DNA of 64,000 bases from Phymorhynchus buccinoides (taxonomy: Eukaryota; Mollusca; Gastropoda; Neogastropoda; Raphitomidae), in contig CM065690.1 in the NCBI GenBank assembly GCA_017654935.2, positions 34,221,124 through 34,285,123 of the forward strand, written 5' to 3'. A model generated the notes under the pieces. That model saw only the letters and a list, made by a program, of their open reading frames with translations, did no database searches and had not been told where the DNA came from. Both the position numbers and the translations under genes were made by a program. Shown one piece after another: positions 34,301 to 43,608 of the stretch (the first letter of the stretch is position 1; the number at the start of each line of letters is the position of its first letter).

Positions 34301-37300
34301 TGTGTGGGTGGTGTGTGCAAGGAGAAATCTGTCCCCACCATCCTCCACGTTGGGGAGGCCTTCCATAGGAGGGTTGGTTGTTTCCCCGTGATTCCCTGTG
34401 AACGGTCACGAGGAAATCGGCAGGGTCAAGTATATATATATAACCTGCCACCAATCTCCCCTTTTGGGAGGCCTTCATGGAGGTGGTGTGGGTCCGCGAC
34501 GCCCTTGTGAACGGGCACGACCCATCGTCAGGGTTCAAGTTTCGTATATGTCGTTTGGGTGTGTTCCGGATGCCTGTGACTGACCATGCATCGGCATCCA
34601 GTTATAGTGTCCCATGTCATGTGTTGTATTGTGCTTGGGTGAGGACCGGCAGCGCAGTGGCTGGCCCTACCTGCTAACCTAAGGGCTTATCTACATGAAC
34701 CTTTGTTAGTGTTGATAATGTGGCTGAGCTACCTGCCTGACCAGGCTTATACTACATGACAGTTAATTAGTGTGCTTATTTGTCAACGTACTGGCCCGCT
34801 GTCCAATGCTGGTGAGGACCTGCAGCAGCAGTGGCTGGCTACCCTGCTGACCAAGGGCCCTATCTGCAATACCAGTTTGTATTAGTGGTGTAATTGTGGC
34901 TGGGCAATACCTCTGCCAAGGGCTTATCTACATGCCAGGTTGTTAGTGGTGAAATTTTTGTCCCCCACAGATGACCACTGACCAAGGGCTATCTGCATGA
35001 CAGTTTTTTATTAGTGCGATAATTGTGGCTGGAGCCTACCTTTGCTGAACCAAGGGCTTATCTCATGCCAGTTAATTAGTGGTGATAGATTTGAACGAAT
35101 GCTGGCGCTGTTCAGTGGCTGGTCGCCCCTGCTGTGTGAGGGACCGGCCAGCAGCCAGTGGCTGGGCTACCTGCTGACCAAGGGCATACCTGCAAACCCC
35201 TGGTGGATAGCCCTGACCCCCATGCTGGACCCCCGCCCTGCACGCCGCCCTCATGCCCGCGACCCACACAGCTCAGGCCCCTCTACATCTTCCAGACCAA
35301 AAAATGGTCCAGTGGGTGTGGTTGTGGTGAGAAGGGTTGGGTTGGTGCCAGGAGATGGGGTGGGGGTCCTTAAGTGGGATGGGTTATGCCGGGAAGTGAG
35401 TAAGTATTGCAAGGGCCAGTTCCACCTGGGAGGGAGGCATACGATTTGACCCCCAATACGATACGAGTTGTGACGATGTCCTGTGAGTCTTGATTCCCAA
35501 TTTCTTCCCTAAAATTAAACTACTTTTTTTTCGCTCGGATGTATGCCCCCCAACTAATACGAATCAAATACATGTTCCCGGTACAAGGGTAGATTATTAT
35601 TTTATCAGGATTCCGAGTACGGGAGACAGTCAAATTTGAACATAAGATCATAACTCGTTGGATTTCATTCATATTCCTTTAGACCAGTAGAAATAGCCTG
35701 AACTGAGATTAAGTTTTTTTTTTCATGAATGAATTTAGCTACTGCATATTTTTTTGCGTTTTTGTTGATTTCTGTTGGTTGACCAGCTATCCATTTCCGG
35801 ACATATATTGTCCTGAACGACTTGAAATAGTTTTTTTAAGTTACAATAAAACACTGCCCATCTTAGAATGTTTAATTAACCCGAAGTACAATTGCCATTA
35901 TTTTTTTTTGAGTACCATTCCAATCCAAGAGCTCTCACATATTATTTGTTTATTCCTATTGTGTAAGTATTAGCTGCCAGTTTATTAAACATCGTTGTGA
36001 CGAGGATTTAAGACTTGACATTTTACTGCATCTCACAGTGGCTATGTTATCACTAGTTCATGTAATGTTGAAGGGTGGGTCAGTCCATGCCGACCAGACT
36101 GGGATTTGCATTTGTTGAACATTTAGTGGTGTCATGTGACACTGTGGAATGTTGTGTTTGTGTGCGTCAGGCATTGCTGACAAGCAAGGGGGATAGCAGT
36201 GGAAACATTATAGGGTGTCAGAGTTACACTGTGCAGTGTTTGGGTTTGTGTGGTCAGTCCATGATGACCAGACTGGGATAGCATTTGTTGAACATTAGTG
36301 GTGTCAGAGTTACAAGTGGAATGTTGTGTTTGTGTGGTCAGTCCATGCTGACAGACTGGATAGCATTTTGTGAACATTTAGTGTGTCAGTACACTGTGTA
36401 GTATGTTTATGTTTGTGTGGCAGCGTGCTGACCAGACTGGGATAGCATTTTGTTGAAAACTTAGTGTGCAGAGGTACACGTGTAATGTTCGTGGGTCAGT
36501 CCATGCGACCAGACTGGGATATGCATTTACTCGATTAGTGGTGTTAGAGTTACACTGGTAATGTTTTGTTTGGTCAGTCATGTGACAAGCCTGGGATAGC
36601 ATGAATGATTTTAGTGTGTTAGAGTTACATGTGTATTGTGGGGTCAGGCCAGTCTGACCAGACTGGGATTAGCATTGATGAATTGAGTGGTGTTAGAGTT
36701 ACACTGTGTAATGTTTTGTGTGGTCAGTCCATGCGACCAGACTGGGCCAGACGCAGAGGAGCACGGACTTGCTTGCGAGGCGGCGTCAGCAGAAAATGCC
36801 GAGATGCTTGCCCGGACCTGCGGACCCGACTAGAGAAAGGTCAGACATTGTGCTCTTGTGCTGTCAGTTTAGGCGTCTTGGTGATGCAAATAGCATCACT
36901 AAAAATAAGGTTTAAGTGGGTCTCGAGTATTCAGGCATCCGAATGTAGGGATCTGCACTTGTCAGAGGATAAGGATTTCTGACATAGGACTGGCCTACTA
37001 ATGTCAGAGGTTTTGCCTTTTTCATGAATGTATTTTTGTGCCAAAACAGCAATTTGAAAAGTTGTTTTCTCCACAGTATTAAGCCTTTCGGTCATGCTGG
37101 AAACGTGATTCAGTGTTCCCTTCACAGTTCTGGTGTGTGGGACATTGATGGCCTTATAAACAGTTTTCAGAGGATTGGATTTCAGATTATACTGATTGCC
37201 TGAGTATTAGATTTTGGTAATATTGGTAGCATTATTTTGTAAATGGGGCCTTTCAGTGTACATTTTAAGGCCAAAAATCTCTATTTCATCTAGGATTTTT

Positions 37301-39738
37301 AGAAGGGATAGACAAGTTTTTTTCCAGTAAAGCTTTGATGAGAAAAAAATATTAAAGTTGCTGTCTCCCGCGTGTGTTTGTCTCTGTTTTAGACATTAGA
37401 CTAGTAACAAAATCTAGCTATTTGTATTTAAAAAAAGTCCATGTTTATTAAATGAAATTTGGCTTGCTCATCCAAGAGATCAGAAATTGATTAATTAGTT
37501 CCGCGCTATGTGCTGAGTGGTGACGCAGCAGTTCAGGGACGTCGATGGAGGAGACGGGGAGGAGGGCTTTGTCCCAGAACCCCCTGGCCAGGTACAGACG
37601 GTGCTGTCCGAGGAACTCAGAGCTGTGTTCTGGGCGCTCCTCACTGCACGGGCCTGGAGAACAAAGAGGCTGCGCCCAGGTTCGCACTATTCCTGTCTGT
37701 CTCTACATTAATATCAAATTGTCTGGTACTGTAATGACAGGGGAAACAGGGTTTCATAGGGGCCTTACAGTCCTTAAAGTCTGACAAATTTGAAATCTCC
37801 CAAGTATGCCTTCACAAGTGCTTACATCACTTCAAGGTCCTTACAAGTCTGACAGCTGCCAAAAAACTGCCCTGAGCAGCAAAACCATTACTCAAAATAC
37901 ATCGCAGAAGGTCAGCATTGTGTACCTGAGAACCCGTCAGCACCTACTTCACCTTACCCCTCCCCCACCTTCGTTTCAACTGACTGCTTAGCAGACAAAA
38001 CTATGCACCCTGAGTTGTCAAGAGAAATTGGACTGAAAATCCGTTCTTTATTCTGGTGTCGTTTTGTCGAGAAAAACTTCGGTAATTCGGCTTAGGACAT
38101 TGTCACAATGCGGGAAAGTGTTCCTTTCAAGATCGTTTGGCAAAGTAAAAGAGGAGCTTATCTACCCTTACGCCTACAGGTCCTTTGGCGGATAGCTGAA
38201 AGACCTGGGGAAACCTTGTGAAACTTTCTAGTTTCACACTGATTTTCAGTTGTTTTGTATCGATTTTCCAGAAAATGAACTTGAGTATTTAAAAAAATTC
38301 ATCTAAAAAATACAAATGCCAAAAAGCCAATTTTGGACGTTTGTTAACTTGGTGGTTCTATCCTGTAAGTCCCTTCTCAGGGAATCTTGAAAACACCATG
38401 TTAATAAAATGCATCAATTAGGGACTATATCTGACGACCCTATTTCTTAATTTAGGAAGCCAAGGATAGCCTAATGTTATACATGTCACAGAGGAATTCC
38501 CAGTATGCAGATAATTTTCTTCTCCTGCCAGTTCAGTTTAATGCATTTTTTTGGCTGAAAAATGGCTGCAGCAGAAAGGGTTAACTGTCTGTTGTCTTGT
38601 ATCTCTTGCTCTTGCGTTCCCCTACGTGAATCCTCAGCAGGGTTCACAACTGTACCCGCCTGGGCTATGGGGTGCCCTGGATTCCCCAGGCAGGGTTCTA
38701 CCCTGTACCCCGCCGGGGGCTCTGGTTGCCCCATGATATCCAGCAGGGTTCTACCCCTGTACCCCGCGGGGCTCTGGGTTGCCCCTGGATCCTCCAGCAG
38801 GGTCTCTACCCTGTTACCCCGCCGGGGATCTGGGGCTCCCGGAGTCCCGACCTTTAGTGGTGTTTTTTCATTTGGGGGAGGTTGCACCCATGCTGTATCT
38901 ATTCTTTTTGCACCAACTGAACTATATATTACACAAACAGTTGGACCAGACAGATCTAAACAGAAGCTTTGCATTCTCCTGGCCAGCAGAGAGAAGACCA
39001 GCCACCAGTTGAGGGCTGAAGACAGCACCAGACAGAGGAGGACAGAGCTGACAGAAGCCTTTGTTATTCTCATGGCCATGCAGAAGAGAACACCAGCCAC
39101 AAGTTGAGGGCTGCAGACAGCACCAGACAGCGTGAACACAGACTGAGGAGAAAGAGCTGAACAGAAGCTGTTATTATCCTGTACCCATCAGAGAGAAGAT
39201 CCAGTCACAAGTTGAGGCTGCAAGACACGTGAACACAGACTGAGGGGGAAAGAGCTGAAACAGAACCTTTTCACTTGCAGGCCCAGTCTGTGAGATATGG
39301 AAATAATCTGTGACAGAGGATAGGAAAACCAGCTAAAGTCGAAATATCACTTTGTGACGTTTTATATAATCTGAAATGTTTAAATTCTACAGGACTGCAA
39401 AGCAAAAAACAGAATTGATCGATCTGAATAGTCTTTGTTCTATAATTTTTTAAAGTTGACGAAATACACAGAATCAAGTATAACTAAGCACCGTTTTGTG
39501 CATTCTAAGAATGTCTCTCAGCGACTTAAGCGGATTTTCCCATACTCTATCACATTCTTTAAGTATAACTGATTGAAATAAAAGAAGTGATTTACATAAT
39601 AGTGAACTGTTTCGTGATGCTGTTTTCATCCCCTGGGTGATTGTGTCAAACACCATCCTCCGTGGTCGCTCTCCTCTGACCTGTCGGCATGCGCGAGCGT
39701 CTATGGACCACCGCCGTCATGCCCGACGCAACGTCAAG
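28325..39738 (+). CDS. NUP205: NUP205 downstream exons (noisy, partial)
   Basis: Further exons of the same gene follow the right arm in correct order. About 28325-28608: FTDQRQTFEAWRQ, then TEVL. About 29021-29404: KGLIE and ILRP near its end. About 33508-33610: GLQRVR, then LYYLQ in a shifted frame. 34123-34273: LSTISTFG in one frame and EAFMEVVCRDACDGHDIGR in the next. About 35098-35306: MLALFSG, QWLGYLLTKG and LYIFQTK. 36728-36839: TRLGQTQ and DLLAR. About 37532-37679: GFVPEP and RAVF. About 39623-39738 is doubtful. The block MEVVCRDACDGHDIGR is almost invariant in NUP205. Repeated one-base frameshifts have the same character as in the right arm and look like read errors. The C-terminal end is not reached. 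Confidence 0.75.
29440..31240. repeat. ~47-bp satellite, ~35-40 copies
   Basis: A 1.8-kb tandem array with the repeated core GCTTTCCTTCCCTCTTTATC followed by TTATGTGTTTTTGGTTTACG and TTCATT. Units vary mainly in T-run length. Several frames stay open across it and would encode Phe/Leu/Cys-rich strings, which are a by-product of the repeat. It lies in a NUP205 intron between the exons at about 29.0-29.4 kb and 33.5 kb. Confidence 0.95.
31647..31810. repeat. Long imperfect hairpin (fold-back element)
   Basis: Segment 31672-31720 (starts GGCCAGGTGTTGGATTTCCC) pairs with 31742-31789 (ends CCCCATACCTGGCC) around a 21-nt loop. Outer GTCCATT/AATGGAC extends the stem to 31647-31810. Probably a fold-back MITE. 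Confidence 0.65.
31937..32211. mobile_element. MITE, TTAACCCTTTCAC family
   Basis: Starts TTAACCCTTTCACCACC and ends TGGAAAAGGGGTTTAA, with the shared GCAGATATTGGGGATCC and GTGGTGCTAACATGCGACA blocks. Outside the mirrored arms. Confidence 0.7.
32776..32960. mobile_element. Possible MITE related to 5128-5294
   Basis: TACATCAAACCTCTTTATTT at one end and TTTTAATAGAGGTTTTGCTT at the other are imperfect inverted copies, with GGTCTATAACGGAGGTCGGT inside. Weak. Bases 32212-32775 and 32961-33500 show nothing recognisable. Confidence 0.35.
34180..34590 (+). repeat. Tandem duplication of an exon end plus 5' splice site (~113-137 bp)
   Basis: The end of NUP205 exon 34123-34273 (GGAAGCCTTCATGGAGGTGG ... 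ATCGGCAGGGTCA) recurs at about 34350-34420 and 34462-34530, with a short fourth piece at about 34570-34595. Each repeat includes the donor-like AGGGTCAAGT. Copies are imperfect. Confidence 0.8.
34640..35100 (+). repeat. Tandem copies of a NUP205 exon segment upstream of the exon
   Basis: Five or so partial units lie at about 34650, 34720, 34830, 34896 and 35026. Each carries a version of GTGGCTGGGCTACCTGCTGA and AAGGGCTTATCT, which in the exon at about 35098-35306 encodes QWLGYLLTKG. Between units lie CAGTTAATTAGTGGTGATAA-type intronic blocks. Confidence 0.75.
36060..36745 (+). repeat. ~82-bp minisatellite carrying an exon start and 3' splice site
   Basis: Nine units with GGTCAGTCCATGCTGACCAG followed by ACTGGGATAGCATTTGTTGA, spaced about 75-90 bp. 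The last unit runs straight into exon 36728-36839, whose first codons after CAG are TCC ATG (CTG) ACC AGA CTG. The array therefore repeats the exon's first ~20 nt with its acceptor. Confidence 0.85.
36932..37202. mobile_element. MITE-like element, CAGGCATC family
   Basis: Begins CAGGCATCCGAATG and ends near CTGATTGCCTGA, with TGTCAGAGGTTTTGCCTTTT and TTCCCTTCACAGTTC blocks shared with 26791-27320. Confidence 0.5.
38385..38584. mobile_element. MITE fragment, TTAACCCTTTC family
   Basis: The 3' terminus CAGCAGAAAGGGTTAA and internal TACATGTCACAGAGGAATTC match the family. The other end is eroded. Confidence 0.55.
38630..38850. repeat. ~54-bp GC-rich minisatellite, 4 copies
   Basis: Units carry CAGCAGGGTTCTACCCTGTA followed by CCCCGCCGGGGCTCTGG. 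The CCCCGCCGGGG core is itself a palindrome. Confidence 0.85.
38965..39290. repeat. ~95-bp tandem repeat, ~3 copies
   Basis: Recurring blocks CAGAGAGAAGACCAGCCAC, AGTTGAGGGCTG and GACAGCACCAGACAG. A final GAACCTTTTCACTTGCAGGC edge looks acceptor-like, but I cannot assign an exon. Confidence 0.75.
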
Positions 39739-39766
39739 GTAGGAAGCCCCTCGACAGATTTAGCAT

Positions 39767-39985
39767 TAAACCCTTTCCTCACCACTGTCGCCTCTTGGCG
39801 CCACAATAATTTTAACAACCACTGTCACTAAAGGGCATCACATGAGGGCTCTGTATCCAGTGACCTAGTTCTTCATTTTGGGAGGTAAGGACAGGCCCTA
39901 TTTATGCATGTCAAAGAGGAATCCCCAATATTGCAAACAAAATCTTTTCTCTATCCAGGTAAGTTTAATGGTAAATTTGTAGATT
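39767..39985. mobile_element. MITE, TTAACCCTTTC family, 3'-truncated
   Basis: Begins TTAAACCCTTTCCTCACC and carries CACTGTCGCCTCTTGGCGCC and AAAGAGGAATCCCCAATAT. Very similar to the nested copy at 11043-11272. Confidence 0.65.
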
Positions 39986-40364
39986 TATCTTTGCTGATTA
40001 AATATGCAGATTCTTCTTGTGTAGAATTGTTGATAAAATTCTTAAGGCTGCCATGTGTATGTGTAGGGGATCTTGGCAGTGAATGTCTTTGCATTGGTGG
40101 AAGTGTAGAGTGAGTCTGGGCGAATACATCACCATGGTGCTAGAAGAGTAAAGAAGAGATGGACTATATAAATGTCAGATCTATCTAACCATACTGGACC
40201 AACACTCAAAACAATTAGCATAAGACTTTCCCAACTGGAACTAATCTATCATTATGCAAAAAAAGACCGAATTACATACCGAAGAACAACCACAGGTAAG
40301 CAAAAACCTGGCAAAGAAAACATGGTTCTGAACACACAAACTTTCTACTTACCACCTCCAACAG

Positions 40365-40864
40365 NNNNNNNNNNNNNNNNNNNNNNNNNNNNNNNNNNNN
40401 NNNNNNNNNNNNNNNNNNNNNNNNNNNNNNNNNNNNNNNNNNNNNNNNNNNNNNNNNNNNNNNNNNNNNNNNNNNNNNNNNNNNNNNNNNNNNNNNNNNN
40501 NNNNNNNNNNNNNNNNNNNNNNNNNNNNNNNNNNNNNNNNNNNNNNNNNNNNNNNNNNNNNNNNNNNNNNNNNNNNNNNNNNNNNNNNNNNNNNNNNNNN
40601 NNNNNNNNNNNNNNNNNNNNNNNNNNNNNNNNNNNNNNNNNNNNNNNNNNNNNNNNNNNNNNNNNNNNNNNNNNNNNNNNNNNNNNNNNNNNNNNNNNNN
40701 NNNNNNNNNNNNNNNNNNNNNNNNNNNNNNNNNNNNNNNNNNNNNNNNNNNNNNNNNNNNNNNNNNNNNNNNNNNNNNNNNNNNNNNNNNNNNNNNNNNN
40801 NNNNNNNNNNNNNNNNNNNNNNNNNNNNNNNNNNNNNNNNNNNNNNNNNNNNNNNNNNNNNNNN
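40365..40864. other. 500-N scaffold gap
   Basis: Exactly 500 unknown bases. Sequence character differs on the two sides, so adjacency is unproven. Bases 39990-40364 before it hold no recognisable gene. Confidence 0.99.
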
Positions 40865-41350
40865 CCGGGTGAGCCTGGAGTAAAATCATGCCCCCCTGCG
40901 GATGTTTGCAGACCCATGGATTATTTAGTAGCCTGGTCCTATAGGACTATTGGAAGAGCTTCTAAGTTAGCATCATGCTAAGGTTCATGCTATCTCCAAC
41001 GTGAAGACAGGACCTGGGCGCCCTCTGAGGAGGACCTGACTCACGCTGACTCCGCGACTAAAACATTATTGTTGTCAATAGGGGGCTTAGTGGGTGGTGT
41101 CCTGAACAAGCTCCACTGAACTTCACCGAAGTGAACTCAGCAGCAGTGCTGTGCAGTGTGTGTCTCCTCGGTTGGTTGTCCTCCTGCCAGCCTAACATAG
41201 ATTCGCTCCCCTGGGACTGCCGGTCTCGGATTCTGCGACTTGAACAAGCTGGGGTTTAGCTGCGAATTGGGATTCAGAACCTGAGCGGCGTGGGAATAAC
41301 GCCACTGGGGTAACGCCAAGAAGATGGGACAAGCAAGAAACAACAAAAAA
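40865..41350 (+). mobile_element. SINE-like retroposon, long copy
   Basis: Contains GGGCGCCCTCTGAGGAGGAC, TCAATAGGGGGCTTAGTGGG, CTCCTCGGTTGGTTG and AAGAAGATGGGACAAGCAAG and ends in an A-rich tail. The 3' half matches the intronic fragment at 7740-7965. No protein-coding potential. I recognise the family as common in snail genomes but have no name for it. Confidence 0.65.
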
Positions 41351-41469
41351 TACAACAACAAAAATTGATGGATAAGATCATGATTCTGGCTCCACAATCT
41401 TCTCTCTCAAATAAACCTCACACTAATGCTGCCGATAATGTTCTGAAACAGCCAGTTACATTTCTTTAG

Positions 41470-41855
41470 GCTTATTTGTGCAGCTCTCTCTCAGTCTCTC
41501 TCTCTCGGTCTCTCTCATCATCTCTCGCTCTCTCTCTCTGCTCTCTCTCTCTCTCTCGTAACACATATTTCCAGCTCGCGCAATCTCTCTTTCTTCCTCT
41601 GTCTCCCTCTCTCTCTCTCCCCTTTTCTCTCTCTCTCTCCCTCTCTCACACAATTTATTGCTGATGGACATATTTCCGGCTCCAAACCTCTCTTTCTCCC
41701 TCCCTCTTCTCTCTCTCTCTTCCTCTCTCTTTCTCCCCTTAAATATCTGCCTCGCCCCTTCTGTCACTCAGCTGATTAATTTAATGGACATGATTCTGGT
41801 TTTCACTACTCTCTCCTTCGTCTCTCTCTCTCTCTCCTCTCTCTCTCTCCTCTCT

Positions 41856-41886
<31 letters not shown>

Positions 41887-43573
41887 AGCACTGATTATTT
41901 GATGGACATTATTTTTGGTTTCAAGTCCCCCCCCCTCCCTCTCTACTCTCTCGCACAATCTCCTCTCCCGCGAACTAAGGCTCAGCCGATTAATTCTGAT
42001 GGACATGATATTTCTGGTTCATATTATTCTGCTCTCATCTCTATTCCTCTCTTTCTCACCCTCCACCACCCTGCACATCCTATCTATGCCCAGCCCCCAA
42101 CCCCACACGCTCTCCACTCTCTGATTTACTCGATGGATCAAGCTGCTCATCCTCCACACACATCACCCACACACACACACAGCTGTCATACACACAGCAC
42201 CACACACCAGCTACACACAGCTCGTGTACTTTTTGCTCGACTAGAAATCCTGTCGTGTCATAGTCTCTTTCTCTCTCGACCTTCTAGTGCTGTCCACCCT
42301 TCTGCACTCAGCCGATTAATTCTGATGGCATGAATTACTGGTGTCAACTCTCGTGCGTCTCTTCTCATCTCTCTACAGTCTCCTCAATGCTCTCTCATCT
42401 CTGCATCTCTCCTTCGCTCTCTCTTCTTCCCCACCCCACCCCCTCTCGATCGTTCCACTCGTGCTCTTAGTACGTCGCCATGATTAATTTAATGAAAAGG
42501 ATTCACCTCTCTCTTTTCTCTCTTCGGCTTCTCTCTCTATCTCTCCTCTCTCTCTCAGCTGATAAGTGATGGACATGATCTGTTTGAATTCTCCTCTCTG
42601 CTCCTCTTCTCCTCTCTCTCTCTATACCTCTCTATTGGTCTGCATCACCCCTTCCTACTAAGGGCGCCCCGCCCTCATCCCTCGCCCATTCTGCCATCCT
42701 CTCTCTCTCATCTCTCTCTTCCATCTCTCTCTCTCATCCCTCTCGGCAAGACCACATAGGTCATTGGTACATCTCTCTCCTCTCTCTCTCCCTCGCTCAC
42801 GCCGGTGATTAATTTAATGAAGGATTCACCCTCGTCTTCTTTTTCCTCTTCGCTCCTCTCTCCTCTCTCTCTCCGCTGATTAATTGGATGGACATGATCT
42901 GTTTTGAATTCTCGACTCTCATCTCTCTTTCCTCTCTCTCCCCCCTCCCCCCTCCCGGTCGCCCACCCATATCTCTCTCTCTCTCTCTCTCTCTCTCCTC
43001 TCTCTCCTCCCATCTCTCTCTCTCTCTCTCTCTCTAACACAATATTTCGCTCGCAATCTCTCTTTTTTCCTCCCTCCCTCTCTCCCTCCTCTCTCTCCTC
43101 CCTTTTCTCCTCTCTCTCTTTCTCACTCTCACCTAATTTATTTGCTGATGGACATATTTCCGGCTCAAACCCTCTCTACTTCCTCCCTCTCTCTCTCTCT
43201 TCCTCTCTCTTTCTCCCCTTAATATCTGCCTCTCCCTCTTCTGTCCACTAGCTGATAATTTGATGGACTGATTTCTGGTTTCAAAACCTCTCCTCTCTCT
43301 CTCTGTCGTCTCTCTCTCTCGTCTCTCTCTCTCTTTCTCTCTCTCTCAGCTTAATTGATGGACATTATTTTGGTTTCAAATCCCCCCCTCCCTCTCTCCT
43401 CTCTTCTCGACCCCCCACATCCCTCTCCCCCATAACTCAGCCGATATTTTGATGGACATGATTCTGGTTCATAATCTCTCTCGCAGTCTCTGTTCCTCTC
43501 TTTTCTCCCCCCCCCCCCCCCCTCCTATCTATGCCCACTCCCCCTGCCTCCCCTCTCTGATTTACTCGACGGA

Positions 43574-43608
<35 letters not shown>

